From contig CAKZRU010000090.1 of NCBI GenBank assembly GCA_937146725.1, positions 28,074 through 92,073 of the forward strand: a stretch of 64,000 bases of DNA, in the 5' to 3' direction. The stretch comes from an uncultured Myxococcales bacterium (GTDB lineage: Bacteria > Myxococcota_A > Bradymonadia > UBA7976 > VGTA01). Both the position numbers and the translations under genes were made by a program. Below the pieces are notes generated by a model. The model was not told the DNA's origin. It saw nothing but the letters and a program-made list of their open reading frames with translations, and did no database searches. Each line of letters starts with the position of its first letter. The first letter of the stretch is position 1. Of this stretch, positions 35,970 through 45,626 are shown one piece after another.

Positions 35970-36632
35970 TTATTGAGCATCGCTTTGGACTTCCGGTGTA
36001 GCTTTTTGGAAAGCTTCTAGCTCTTTGCACTTTGTCTCGACTTCACAAAGTCGTGGCATTGCGCTTAGATCAACCTTAAAGCGACGAGCATTATATAGCT
36101 GTGGAATTAGGCAGAAGTCCGCGACAGTAGGTGTATGACCCACCAAAAAAGGACCGCCATTTGACTGCTGCGCAACATATTCAACAGCTTCGAGGCCCTT
36201 TTTGATATAATCATGCCCCCATGTTAATTTATCTTGTCCAAACTCGGCGACTTTCAGCAATAAAGATAGATTTTGTAGGGGTTGAATCCCTGAATTGATC
36301 ATCTCGGCAAGCTGTAAACAACGTGCTCGATCAAAGGCTTGTTCAGGATAGAGTGAAGGCTGGGGATGAATGTGTTCTAGATAATCCATGATTGCCATAG
36401 ACTGAGTCAATATCTCACCGGACTCTAGTTCAAGAGTAGGGACTTGAGCGAGAGGATTTCTCTGAAGCTCTTTTTGGCTATGTTGCTCGCCTCCATCCTT
36501 AACTAAGTGCACAGGTAAATAAGTAAAGGGGATTTGCTTGTAATGGAGCGCAATACGCACCCTCCAAGTGGCAGAACTACGCCAGTACCCTCTTAAAATT
36601 AAGTCTTGTGAATTAGATTTGAGCTTGCTCAT
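35970..36632 (-). CDS. maiA: Maleylacetoacetate isomerase (zeta-class glutathione transferase)
   Basis: This 220-residue enzyme isomerises maleylacetoacetate to fumarylacetoacetate in tyrosine and aromatic breakdown, using glutathione. The zeta signature S-S-A-T-W-R-V-R-I-A-L is at residues 19-29. N-P-L-A-Q-V-P-T-L, Q-S-M-A-I-M-D-Y-L, the helical domain and V-A-D-F-C-L-I-P-Q follow in order. Length is normal for the family. AAGGAAA precedes the ATG. It is transcribed divergently from the E1 gene; no other homogentisate-pathway gene lies next to it. A different zeta-class GST role is possible. Confidence 0.88.
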   Translation of the reverse strand: MSKLKSNSQDLILRGYWRSSATWRVRIALHYKQIPFTYLPVHLVKDGGEQHSQKELQRNPLAQVPTLELESGEILTQSMAIMDYLEHIHPQPSLYPEQAFDRARCLQLAEMINSGIQPLQNLSLLLKVAEFGQDKLTWGHDYIKKGLEAVEYVAQQSNGGPFLVGHTPTVADFCLIPQLYNARRFKVDLSAMPRLCEVETKCKELEAFQKATPEVQSDAQ

Positions 36633-36709
36633 TTATTGATTTTCCTTACCGAAGTATTATTGAGGTGTATATATACTTCCACATTAAGCGAGGTTTCATT
36701 TCGTTTACA

Positions 36710-36738
36710 TTGCGTTTTGTTATGCCGATCACTATAAC
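36710..36738 (+). promoter_or_regulatory. Candidate promoter of the E1 gene
   Basis: TTGCGT (36710-36715) and TATAAC (36733-36738) have the optimal 17-nt spacing. The leader to the ATG at 36834 would be about 90 nt. Confidence 0.5.
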
Positions 36739-36833
36739 ATAGGTGGTGGTCAATCTCCTCTATTTGTGTTTACTGGCGATATAGAGGTCATTCCAAACAA
36801 TGTATGTCATAATTTAATGTATAGAGGGTTCTG

Positions 36834-38951
36834 ATGAATCAGACGACAGAGAAAACTATAGCGCTCTCACCAGAGCAGCTTCGTTCAGCCTACCGCAATA
36901 TGTATCTCTCCCGACGTCTGGATGATCGGGAAATCTCCCTGAAACGTCAAAATCGTATTTACTTTCAAATCAGTGGTGCCGGTCATGAAGCTGTTTTAAC
37001 TGCAGCTGGCATGGTGATGCGACCTGCTCATGATTATTTTATGTCTTATTATCGAGATCGAGCGCTCATGACTCAATTAGGCATGACGGCAACCGAAGTA
37101 TTACTCGCTGCGGTTGGGTCCTCTGAGGATGTGACAAGCGCCGGTCGACAAATGCCCTGTCACTGGGGTCATAAAGCCTTGAATGTTATCTCCAAATCGA
37201 GTTGTACAGGCACTCAGTTTTTACAGGGCGTTGGGGCTGCCGAGGCAAGTTGGTATCGTGAACGTGTAAGCGAAGTACAAGATCTTGTAGAGGGCAGTGG
37301 TGATGAGGTCATGTTGGTGACAACCGGCGATGGTACAACCAGCGAAGGTGAGTTTTTTGAGGCGCTCAATACAGCAAGCAATAAGAAACTACCCATTATC
37401 TTCCTTGTCGAAGATAACGGCTATGCAATCAGCGTACCTGTAGAAGTACAAACCGCCGGTGGCTCGATTAGCAACTTGGTCAAAGGATATCCTGATTTAA
37501 AAGTGATTCAAGATGTTGATGGCTGCGATGTGGAAGCAAGTTACATGGCTTTCCAAGAAGCTGCCGAATGGTGTCGATCTCGTAAGGGACCAGCCTTAAT
37601 CCATGCACATGTTGTTCGTCCTTACAGTCACTCAATGAGTGATGATGAAAGTAATTATCGGCCCAATGATGAGCGAGAGGCGGATGCGCTTCGTGATCCT
37701 CTACGCGTTACTAAAGCGCTGCTCATGGCACGTGGTACTTGCACAGAAGAAGAAATCATTGCCATAGAAAAGTCGGTCAATGAAGAAATCGAAGCTGCGA
37801 CTAGAGCTGCCCTTAATGCACCAACGCCAGACCCCAAAGATGTGATGCAATATATTTATGCTGATCATGCTGATCCTACAAGTGAAGCCTTTGACTCTCC
37901 GCCGGTATATGCCGACGGCGAAACAGCAAATAAAACGATGGTGGATCTCATTAATGCTTGCTTGCGTGATGAGATGGCTCGTGATCCAAGGATGTTAGTT
38001 TTTGGTCAAGATGTCGCAGATGCAAGTCGTGAAGAAGTCTTAGACTCCTGCAAGGGCAAAGGGGGAGTATTTAAGGTGACTCATGGTTTACAGAGCCGCT
38101 TTGGTGTGAACCGCGTATATAATAGCCCCCTTGCAGAGGCGAATATTGTAGGTAGAGCGATTGGGCTTGCCGAGCGTGGTTTACGTCCGGTGGTAGAAAT
38201 TCAGTTCTTGGACTATATTTGGCCCGCTTTTCAACAGATTCGTAATGAATTAGCCACTGCACGTTGGCGTAGCGGTGGACATTGGCCAGCGCCGGTTGTG
38301 ATTCGTGTACCATCCGGAGGCTATTTAAAGGGTGGTGCGCCTTACCATAGTCAAAGTGCTGAAACACTGTTTACCCATATTCCTGGACTTCGTGTGGTGA
38401 TGCCCTCGAATGCTCTAGATGCAAATGGCCTACTTCGTACAGCGATTCGCTGTGATGATCCGGTGATTTTCTTGGAGCCAAAGCACTTATATCGACAAAC
38501 ATACAACAAGGGTGCATATCCTGGTGCCGACCACATGATTCCTTTGGGTAAGGGGAATAAAGTCATGCAAGGAGAGGACTTAACGCTCATTACTTACGGC
38601 GCTTTAGTGCACAGAAGTATGACCGCAGTAAAGCAAGTTCAAAAACAACGTGATTGTTCCGTAGATGTCATCGACTTACGCACACTCGCACCTTATGATT
38701 GGGATATGATTGCCGAGTCAGTGAAGCGTACCGGCCGTGCTTTGGTCGTCCATGAGGAATCTAAGGCTTGGGGATATGGAGCAGAAATTGCAAGTCGTAT
38801 TTCGGAAGAACTTTTTGAATGGCTTGATGCACCCGTAAGACGAGTTGCTTCTTTGGACACTTTTGTGGCTTATCATCCAAGCTTAGAGGATGCAACTCTA
38901 CCACAGGTTGACGATGTTAAGCAGGCTGTGACATCAATATTAGACTACTAA
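36834..38951 (+). CDS. 2-oxo acid dehydrogenase E1, alpha and beta subunits fused
   Basis: This 705-residue protein is a thiamine-diphosphate-dependent E1 of the branched-chain 2-oxo acid or pyruvate dehydrogenase type with both subunits in one chain. The alpha half (1 to about 345) has the ThDP motif starting G-D-G-T-T-S-E-G and ending E-D-N-G-Y-A-I-S (about 165-200), plus the phosphorylation-loop-like Y-S-H-S-M-S-D-D. The beta half starts near 365 and ends in the transketolase C-terminal domain. GAGGG lies 6 nt before the ATG. E2 and E3 genes are not in the window. Branched-chain specificity is favoured by the fused form but is not proven. Confidence 0.9.
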   Translation: MNQTTEKTIALSPEQLRSAYRNMYLSRRLDDREISLKRQNRIYFQISGAGHEAVLTAAGMVMRPAHDYFMSYYRDRALMTQLGMTATEVLLAAVGSSEDVTSAGRQMPCHWGHKALNVISKSSCTGTQFLQGVGAAEASWYRERVSEVQDLVEGSGDEVMLVTTGDGTTSEGEFFEALNTASNKKLPIIFLVEDNGYAISVPVEVQTAGGSISNLVKGYPDLKVIQDVDGCDVEASYMAFQEAAEWCRSRKGPALIHAHVVRPYSHSMSDDESNYRPNDEREADALRDPLRVTKALLMARGTCTEEEIIAIEKSVNEEIEAATRAALNAPTPDPKDVMQYIYADHADPTSEAFDSPPVYADGETANKTMVDLINACLRDEMARDPRMLVFGQDVADASREEVLDSCKGKGGVFKVTHGLQSRFGVNRVYNSPLAEANIVGRAIGLAERGLRPVVEIQFLDYIWPAFQQIRNELATARWRSGGHWPAPVVIRVPSGGYLKGGAPYHSQSAETLFTHIPGLRVVMPSNALDANGLLRTAIRCDDPVIFLEPKHLYRQTYNKGAYPGADHMIPLGKGNKVMQGEDLTLITYGALVHRSMTAVKQVQKQRDCSVDVIDLRTLAPYDWDMIAESVKRTGRALVVHEESKAWGYGAEIASRISEELFEWLDAPVRRVASLDTFVAYHPSLEDATLPQVDDVKQAVTSILDY

Positions 38952-39009
38952 GCGCTCTTGAATAAACTAGCGTAAAACCCAGAGCATAACTTAGAGCGTA
39001 ATTAGAGCC

Positions 39010-39037
39010 AAAACTTGAGTAAAACTTGAGTAAAACT
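39010..39037 (+). repeat. 11-bp direct tandem repeat, 2.5 copies
   Basis: AAAACTTGAGT occurs twice in tandem followed by AAAACT. It lies in the 295-bp gap between the E1 gene and thrS (38952-39246), which otherwise shows only degenerate TAAAA/AGAGC words and a weak promoter-like TTGATT-17-TATGCA at 39094-39122. Confidence 0.85.
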
Positions 39038-39246
39038 AATAGTCAATACTAGAGTAAAAGCTAAAACAGGCATATAAACTCATTTCGATAGCGTTGATTC
39101 TCTCCCTAAATTAAGCTATGCAGATTGCAAAATATACCTAGAGTCCATTTGCCAAATACTTTGTTAAACGATCTATTTAATGATTTGCAAATGTACGACT
39201 ACAATCTTACGAAAACTCATCATCGTATGGGAGAAAGTTAGTTTTG

Positions 39247-41088
39247 ATGAACGAGCAAGTGATCTCAACTCAAGAAGAAGAACGCGGTCAACTTTATCGC
39301 ATTCGACACAGCCTCGCCCACGTCCTTGCCCAAGCTGTCCTTGCTTATCGTCCAGGTAGTACCTTAGGTTTTGGACCTCCCATCGCTGATGGCTTTTACT
39401 ATGACTTTATTTTATCAGCTCCCATTGCCGAGGAAGACTTTCCTAAAATTGAAAAGCTGATGAAGCAAATCATCAAAAAGAACCAAAAGTTTGAGCGAGA
39501 AGTTCTCAGCAAAGATGAAGCTTTGGCGCGTATTAATGAAATGGGAGAACCTTACAAGCGTGAATATGCCCAAGAATTGATCAGCAAAAAGGGCTTAGAG
39601 GAGCTCACCTTTTATCGCAATGGACCTTTCTTGGATATGTGTGAAGGGCCTCATGTTGAGAATACTCGAGAATTGCCTAGAGGTGCGTTTAAAATTAGAA
39701 GCGTAGCGGGTGCATATTGGCGTGGTGACTCAAACAATGTGATGATGACTCGCTTGTATGTTTGGGCCTTTGAGACAGCCGAAGAACTAGATACACATGT
39801 TAAAGCCTATCATGAGGCCTTGGCCCGAGATCACAAAAAACTAGGTAAAGACCTAGATTTATTTGTGATTGATGAGGAAATTGGTAAGGGCCTACCTCTT
39901 TGGTTACCCAATGGAAATATTATTCGTGATGAGTTAGAAGCTTTAGCAAGAGAGCTTGAGTTTAAAGCAGGCTACAAGCGGGTAAGCACCCCGCATCTCA
40001 CCAAGGTGGGTCTGTACTATCAAACCGGACATCTACCATATTACAAAGAGCATATTTATCCAATTATGGAGCTCAAGGAAGAAAGTGATGAGGGCGAGGT
40101 TGTTAAAGAAGCTTATTGCTTAAAGCCTATGAACTGCCCACATCACCACAAAATCTTTGCAGCTCGTAAGCGCTCATATCGAGACTTACCATTGCGCTTA
40201 GCTGAATATGGTCAAGTGTATCGCTTTGAGGACTCAGGGTCTTTGTCAGGACTTCTTCGTGTGCGTGGTATGTGCATGAATGATGCTCATATTTACTGTA
40301 CTGAAGAAAATCTCAAAGAAGAATTCTTGGCGGTCATGGAAATGCACCGTGAGCTCTATGAGATCTTAGGGCTTGAAAATTACTACATGCGCTTTTCAAC
40401 TTGGGATCCGGAAGATCCTAAGGGTAAGGCTAAGTTTGTAGATGATCCAGAAGCATGGGAAAAGAGTCAAAACTTTATCAGAGAAGCTATGATTGAAAGT
40501 GGACTCCCCTTTACAGAGGTCAAGGGAGAGGCTGCTTTTTATGGTCCTAAAATCGATGTTCAATTCCGCACGGTCACCGGACGCGAGGAAACTGCTAGTA
40601 CCAACCAACTTGATTTTGCGGTACCAGAGCGTATGAATCTTAGTTATGTGGGTGCTGATAACCAAGAGCATCGTCCTTATATTATTCACCGTGCGCCCTT
40701 GGGCACTCATGAGCGCTTTGTTGCCTTTTTGATTGAGCATTATGGGGGAGCATTCCCAACTTGGCTCGCGCCGGTGCAAGTACGTATTCTCACCGTAGCT
40801 GACCGCTTTAATGAGTTTGCTCTAAATCTGATTGATGAGCTTCGGGGGTCAATGGTTCGTGCAGAACTTGATACTTCAGGAGAGCGGATTAATAAGCTTA
40901 TTCGTAATGCCGCCACAGCCAAGATTCCTAATGTATTGATCATTGGTGAACAAGAGGTAGAAAATAACACTGTGACCTTACGTCGCTACGGTGTTCGAGA
41001 GCAAACGACTATGCCGATCGAGCAGTTTAAGACTTTGCTTCTCAAAACAATTAAGACCCGTAGTCGACAATTTGTGTTTGATGCTTAA
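39247..41088 (+). CDS. thrS: Threonyl-tRNA synthetase lacking the TGS domain
   Basis: ThrRS charges tRNA-Thr. This 613-residue form starts directly in the N2 editing domain (H-S-L-A-H near 20-25; C-E-G-P-H-V). The class II core follows: the zinc-ligand N-C-P-H-H near 297, motif 2 containing Y-R-F-E-D-S-G and R-V-R-G, and N-D-A-H-I-Y. The C-terminal anticodon-binding domain is complete. The N-terminal TGS domain of the usual roughly 640-residue enzyme is absent. The ATG at 39247 is used. GGGAG sits 13 nt upstream, which would suit the preceding in-frame TTG (39244) slightly better. It is followed by transketolase on the same strand. Confidence 0.95.
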   Translation: MNEQVISTQEEERGQLYRIRHSLAHVLAQAVLAYRPGSTLGFGPPIADGFYYDFILSAPIAEEDFPKIEKLMKQIIKKNQKFEREVLSKDEALARINEMGEPYKREYAQELISKKGLEELTFYRNGPFLDMCEGPHVENTRELPRGAFKIRSVAGAYWRGDSNNVMMTRLYVWAFETAEELDTHVKAYHEALARDHKKLGKDLDLFVIDEEIGKGLPLWLPNGNIIRDELEALARELEFKAGYKRVSTPHLTKVGLYYQTGHLPYYKEHIYPIMELKEESDEGEVVKEAYCLKPMNCPHHHKIFAARKRSYRDLPLRLAEYGQVYRFEDSGSLSGLLRVRGMCMNDAHIYCTEENLKEEFLAVMEMHRELYEILGLENYYMRFSTWDPEDPKGKAKFVDDPEAWEKSQNFIREAMIESGLPFTEVKGEAAFYGPKIDVQFRTVTGREETASTNQLDFAVPERMNLSYVGADNQEHRPYIIHRAPLGTHERFVAFLIEHYGGAFPTWLAPVQVRILTVADRFNEFALNLIDELRGSMVRAELDTSGERINKLIRNAATAKIPNVLIIGEQEVENNTVTLRRYGVREQTTMPIEQFKTLLLKTIKTRSRQFVFDA

Positions 41089-41188
41089 GTTTTGATTTGA
41101 ATCAGGTGGCCACTCTTATTTATGATCACTTCGAAATGCTTCATCTTGACCAACACTAAGTCCCCCATTAAGCCCGAGGAACTCTTAT

Positions 41189-43399
41189 ATGAATCGCTTT
41201 AATCATCAAGCCCCTCTTAATTATGACCTAAGCGAAACCGAGTTTACTCAAATCGCTAACACACTTCGTTTTTTGTCGATTGATGCAGTTCAAAAGGCGA
41301 ACTCCGGACATCCAGGTGCGCCCATGGGCTTGGCTGATGTAGCGACTGCGATTTGGGCCCAAGGGCTTAAGTTTGACCCCAATAACTCTGCATGGAGTCG
41401 TCGGGATCGCTTTGTTCTCTCTTGTGGCCATGCCTCTATGCTTTTATACAGCTTGCTTTATCTTTTTAATGAAGGCAGCTTAAGCCTAAAAGATCTTAAA
41501 GACTTTAGACAGTTAGACTCATTGACGCCGGGACATCCTGAACGAGGTCATACGGCCGGTGTTGAGATGACCACAGGGCCATTGGGTCAAGGGTGCGCAA
41601 CATCAGTTGGTATGGCAGCAGCAGCAGCTCGCTTTGAAGAAGCCATTTGTCAAGCCGGTGGTGGTTCTCTTCACCCTTGGTCAGACCAAAAGACAGTTGT
41701 TTTGTGTTCTGATGGTGACTTAATGGAAGGGATTAGCTATGAAGCCGCTTCCTTAGCGGGTCATTGGCGACTTGAAGACTTAATTTGGTTTTATGACCAT
41801 AATAGTATTTCTATTGATGGGGCGACCTCATTGTCCTTTACTGAAAATGTGGGTGCTCGTTTTATTGCTATGGGTTGGAGAGTCCTTAAGGTTGATGGCC
41901 ATGATGCTCAAAAGCTTGGAGAGGTAGTGCAAACCGCTTGGCAAGCGAACGGACAACCGACCTTAGTCATTTGTAAAACTCATATCGGCTTTGGTAGTCC
42001 CAACAAGGTTGATTCAAGCTCAAGCCATGGTTCACCTTTAGGTGATGAGGAAATTAATCTGACCCGTGATGCACTCAATTGGAAGAATGAACCTTTCAAA
42101 GTCCCAGCGAAGGTGACAGGTCTACTCAAAAAGATTAAGGCTCAACGAAGTGCGATGGTGCAGGATTGGGAAGGGTATTGCCAAGCATGGAGTCAAGCTC
42201 ATCCGGAAGCTGCCGAACTTGCCCAAGTATTATTGAATGAAGATTACACTGATTTTAATGGTTTATTTGAGTCCCTACTTAAAGTGACACCTAGCTCTGG
42301 TGCAACGCGTAAGCTTTCTAATCAAGCCTTAATAGAAGCCTTCAATCAGCTACCAAAACTCATGGGGGGCTCCGCAGACTTAAGTGGCTCAAATGGGCTT
42401 AGTTTTAAGGAGAAATCCTTTGGGTCATCTTGGGCTAACTCTCGCCTTAAATATGATGGGCGAATCATGCATTTTGGCGTGAGAGAGCATGCTATGGCGG
42501 CCATTACTAACGGTTTAACCGTACATGGTACAGCCCGAGCTTTTAATGGGACTTTTTTGGTATTTAGTGATTATCTAAAACCTGCTTTACGCCTTGCCGC
42601 TTTAAGTAAAATCCCCTCCATGTTTGTACTAAGCCACGATAGTATTTTCTTGGGAGAAGATGGGCCCACCCATCAACCGGTGGAACATGCATGGGCCATT
42701 CGTTTAATTCCTGATGTTTTAGACTTTAGGCCTGCTGACGGCATGGAAGTCGCAATGTCATGGGCATTTGCCTTAAGTGAAAAGGAGCGCCCCTCTACAC
42801 TAATGTTAACTCGCCAAACCTTACCGGCTTTGGAGCGTGCGGATGACTTTGACCCGATGCAAATTGCCAAGGGTGCATATCTTCTTTGTGAATTATACCC
42901 TGAACTAGACTCTGAATTAGATGAGTCTGAATTAGGTGAGCCTGAATTAGATGAGAAGCAACTGGAATCGATTGAGTCTGTGGATGAGTCTCTGAGTGAT
43001 GAAGAAACTCATGCGATTGAAGAAATGGTAGATGAGCTTGATAAAGTTTTGAATACTGTGACTTTGGTCGGCACAGGATCAGAGGTTGCCTTGTGTGTTG
43101 AGGTTGCCAAAGCCTTGTGCGAGCAAGGCATCCGGTCAAGAGTGATCTCAATGCCAAGTGTGAAGCTGTTTTTGGAACAAGATCTATCAGAGCGTCGGGC
43201 ATTATTAGGCGAAGGTCTTACCGTAACCGTTGAGGCAGGTTCAACCCTACCTTGGGCGGGTGTGGTTGGTATGGATGCTTTGCATATTGGGATTGATCAC
43301 TTTGGGGCAAGCGCACCAATAAATGACTTAATCAATAAGTTTGGCTTTTCGAGCGAGCAAATCCTTACGAAGATCTTGGCTCGTTTAGAGAATGCATAA
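41189..43399 (+). CDS. tkt: Transketolase with an acidic repeat insertion
   Basis: This 736-residue ThDP enzyme transfers two-carbon units in the pentose phosphate or Calvin pathway. N-terminal N-S-G-H-P-G-A-P-M-G-L-A, the ThDP motif G-D-G-D-L-M-E-G with N-S-I-S-I-D-G, and the D-G-P-T-H-Q-P motif are all present. Residues about 571-615 are an insertion of Glu/Asp/Ser/Leu between the pyrimidine-binding and C-terminal domains. It arose partly from 15-bp tandem repeats and is probably a disordered surface loop. GAGGAA lies 8 nt before the ATG. The glycosyltransferase gene downstream begins 30 nt after the stop. Confidence 0.95.
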   Translation: MNRFNHQAPLNYDLSETEFTQIANTLRFLSIDAVQKANSGHPGAPMGLADVATAIWAQGLKFDPNNSAWSRRDRFVLSCGHASMLLYSLLYLFNEGSLSLKDLKDFRQLDSLTPGHPERGHTAGVEMTTGPLGQGCATSVGMAAAAARFEEAICQAGGGSLHPWSDQKTVVLCSDGDLMEGISYEAASLAGHWRLEDLIWFYDHNSISIDGATSLSFTENVGARFIAMGWRVLKVDGHDAQKLGEVVQTAWQANGQPTLVICKTHIGFGSPNKVDSSSSHGSPLGDEEINLTRDALNWKNEPFKVPAKVTGLLKKIKAQRSAMVQDWEGYCQAWSQAHPEAAELAQVLLNEDYTDFNGLFESLLKVTPSSGATRKLSNQALIEAFNQLPKLMGGSADLSGSNGLSFKEKSFGSSWANSRLKYDGRIMHFGVREHAMAAITNGLTVHGTARAFNGTFLVFSDYLKPALRLAALSKIPSMFVLSHDSIFLGEDGPTHQPVEHAWAIRLIPDVLDFRPADGMEVAMSWAFALSEKERPSTLMLTRQTLPALERADDFDPMQIAKGAYLLCELYPELDSELDESELGEPELDEKQLESIESVDESLSDEETHAIEEMVDELDKVLNTVTLVGTGSEVALCVEVAKALCEQGIRSRVISMPSVKLFLEQDLSERRALLGEGLTVTVEAGSTLPWAGVVGMDALHIGIDHFGASAPINDLINKFGFSSEQILTKILARLENA
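42902..42958 (+). repeat. 15-bp near-perfect coding tandem repeat inside tkt
   Basis: GAATTAGATGAGTCT, GAATTAGGTGAGCCT and GAATTAGATGAGAAG follow a shorter GAACTAGACTCT copy. They encode E-L-D-E-S type units of the acidic insertion and preserve the frame. Confidence 0.85.
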
Positions 43400-43429
43400 G
43401 TTGGTTGAAAGCGTCTTAAGTTAATCATT

Positions 43430-44203
43430 GTGAAGCATGAAAAACGCTCAACTGTTCACATTGCAGTTGTGATTCCAGCCTATCAAGAAGAAAGACTTTT
43501 GCCACGTACTTTGGCGAGTATACCCGAGTATATTCAAACGATTATTGTGGTGGATGATGCAAGTTCAGACCAAACAAGGGAACGTGCACTCAGTTTTGCC
43601 AAAGAAGTCCATCAAAAGCAGAGCCAAGCCGTGCGAGTACTTAGCTTACCACACAATGTTGGTGTTGGACGAGCGATTGTGATTGGCTATTTAGAAGCTT
43701 ATGGTGTGGGCGCTGATTTAGCGATTGTGATGGGTGCTGATGCGCAAATGGATGCGCAAGAAATCCCTCAACTTTTAGCCGGATTATCTGACCAAGTGGC
43801 CTATGTAAAAGGTGATCGAATGAAGCATCCTTTGGTCAAAGAAAGAATGCCTAAGCTACGTTATTGGGGAAACCGCTGTCTTTCATTGTGTACGGGCTTG
43901 TTTATTCGTAACTTAAATCTTAGTGATGCTCAATGTGGATATACTGTGTTGAGGCTTCAACATCTGCAAGATCTCCCTCTTGCTTCTCTTTATCCTCGTT
44001 ATGGTTTTCCCAATGATCTCTTGATTCGCTTATATGAGTCAGGCCTAAATATTACTCAAGTTCCGGTGACACCGATTTATGAAAGTGAAAAGTCAAAACT
44101 TTCGATCCCAAAAGTGATTTTGCCCATATCAGCACTGTTACTTAGAGCTTTCTTGAGACAAGCGATTCATTTTTTGCTCAAGCCTTTAAAACGACTTAAG
44201 TAA
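43430..44203 (+). CDS. Family 2 glycosyltransferase, polyprenyl-phosphate-sugar type
   Basis: This 257-residue GT-A glycosyltransferase resembles dolichol-phosphate mannose synthases: V-V-I-P-A-Y-Q-E-E near 10-18, V-V-D-D-A-S-S-D near 42-49 and the metal site M-G-A-D-A-Q near 102-107. The usual C-terminal membrane pair is reduced to a single hydrophobic stretch near the end. Start is a GTG; the nearby ATG at 43437 is out of frame. It starts 30 nt after tkt and its stop is 5 nt before the next glycosyltransferase gene, so the three are probably one operon. The sugar and acceptor are unknown. Confidence 0.85.
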   Translation: MKHEKRSTVHIAVVIPAYQEERLLPRTLASIPEYIQTIIVVDDASSDQTRERALSFAKEVHQKQSQAVRVLSLPHNVGVGRAIVIGYLEAYGVGADLAIVMGADAQMDAQEIPQLLAGLSDQVAYVKGDRMKHPLVKERMPKLRYWGNRCLSLCTGLFIRNLNLSDAQCGYTVLRLQHLQDLPLASLYPRYGFPNDLLIRLYESGLNITQVPVTPIYESEKSKLSIPKVILPISALLLRAFLRQAIHFLLKPLKRLK

Positions 44204-44208
44204 ATCAT

Positions 44209-45594
44209 GTGAATATGTTGAAAAAAAAGCGGATTCTCATCTGTATTAGTACGAGTTACCCCTTGGCTAAAGACGACTTAAGTGGTCACTTTGTAAAGCG
44301 TCTGAATCAAATTTTTATTGATCAGTCAGTTATACAAATGGATCACATAATCATTCTTTGCCTTGATCGTCGCTCTGAGTTTAAACAAGGATTTGCAGAG
44401 CACTCATTGGAATATTATTTAGCACCTACTGAAATAAGGTTACTACCCGAACTTATTGAACAAGGGATTCAAAAGATCGTCATTCCTATATCAGCGTTTG
44501 GTCTGAGTTCAAATCTAGGCGCGCCAGATGCATTGAGCCATTCGCCTCTTAAAAGTGGAGTAGGCTTAGTGTTGAGTATGTATCGCCTATGGCAAGCCTA
44601 TCGACAGCTTAAGCACTGTGTGAAAAGCACTGCGCACCAGAGCTATGTTTTAGCCCATTGGGCTATTCCATCAGCATTGATTGCTAGGCACGACCAAGCA
44701 TTGGTTTATTGCCATGGTGGCGATGTTGCTCTTTTGGAAAGTCTACCCTTTTCAAGCATTTGGGCTCGATATGCATTTCAGAGTTCAAAAACTGTTGTGT
44801 GTGTGAGTTCTGACTTGAAGCAAAGGTTAGAAAAACTCATTTTTGTTTCAAAAAAATCTCAAAGCAAAGAGTTAATTACAGAGCCAAATACAGAGCTAAA
44901 CATAGAGCCAAATATAGAACAACAAAGCACACCATTGCTTAAAGTGATTCCTATGGGAATTGACGAACCTAAACCCTGTTCAGATACTTTGCTCATGTTG
45001 CAAGATCGAACTAAGGGCTTGATTGTGGTGAGCACAGTTGGGCGCTTGGTACCTATAAAAGGGTATGACCTACTCCTAGAGGCCTTTGCGCAATTACCCA
45101 AAGAACTGACTCAAAGGATTGTTTGGTGCATGGCTGGCGATGGACCCGAAAGGGAGCCGCTAGTTTGCGGGGCTAAAGACCATGGGTTAAACTTAATTGC
45201 TTTAGGCTATATAGATCGTCACCAAAGAGATGCCTTACTTGCGATAAGTGATCTGTTTGTTGCACCAAGTCGTCAAGTCGGGAAAAGAGTTGAAGGTGCG
45301 CCTTTGGCTCTTAGGGAAGCGGCTTTAAGTGCTTGTCGAATCATTGCGACTGACTTGGGCGGAGTTGCCTCACTATTAGATCAGCTTCCCGCTGAGGCTA
45401 TTACTCGTGTTGAAGCAAGTGTTGAAAGCATCGCCCAAGCATTAGAAAGTTGTTTAACCAAGACCATGGCTTCTGACCAAGTCGATCAAGAGCAACAACT
45501 GTTAAGAAATATGCAGACTCAAGCCCAGAAGCTATGGACATGGAAGGCCCTTACTGATGAACATGTAAGTACCTTGGTTGCTCATATAAATTAA
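44209..45594 (+). CDS. Family 4 glycosyltransferase
   Basis: This 461-residue GT-B glycosyltransferase has its C-terminal nucleotide-sugar domain at about 260-440: G-R-L-V-P-I-K-G-Y-D-L-L-L-E-A-F, G-D-G-P-E-R and a terminal E-G-A-P-L-A-L-R-E-A-A. The final Glu-rich motif corresponds to E-x7-E of GT4. A poorly conserved loop at about 223-238 between domains is built of 12-bp tandem repeats (T-E-P-N-T-E-L-N-I-E-P-N). Start is GTG 44209; ATG 44215 is an alternative. With the GT2 gene it suggests a surface polysaccharide or glycolipid step. Confidence 0.87.
   Translation: MNMLKKKRILICISTSYPLAKDDLSGHFVKRLNQIFIDQSVIQMDHIIILCLDRRSEFKQGFAEHSLEYYLAPTEIRLLPELIEQGIQKIVIPISAFGLSSNLGAPDALSHSPLKSGVGLVLSMYRLWQAYRQLKHCVKSTAHQSYVLAHWAIPSALIARHDQALVYCHGGDVALLESLPFSSIWARYAFQSSKTVVCVSSDLKQRLEKLIFVSKKSQSKELITEPNTELNIEPNIEQQSTPLLKVIPMGIDEPKPCSDTLLMLQDRTKGLIVVSTVGRLVPIKGYDLLLEAFAQLPKELTQRIVWCMAGDGPEREPLVCGAKDHGLNLIALGYIDRHQRDALLAISDLFVAPSRQVGKRVEGAPLALREAALSACRIIATDLGGVASLLDQLPAEAITRVEASVESIAQALESCLTKTMASDQVDQEQQLLRNMQTQAQKLWTWKALTDEHVSTLVAHIN
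44878..44925 (+). repeat. 12-bp degenerate tandem repeat inside the GT4 gene
   Basis: Four 12-bp units (ACAGAGCCAAAT, ACAGAGCTAAAC, ATAGAGCCAAAT, ATAGAACAACAA) encode an interdomain loop and keep the frame. Confidence 0.75.
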
Positions 45595-45626
45595 GACTTT
45601 GTAGGTACTAGATTGAGTCCAGTTTT

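Noticed and set aside
45595..45626. Terminator-like GACT...AGTC followed by TTTTTT
   Set aside because: The stem is only four base pairs with a long loop, too weak to call.
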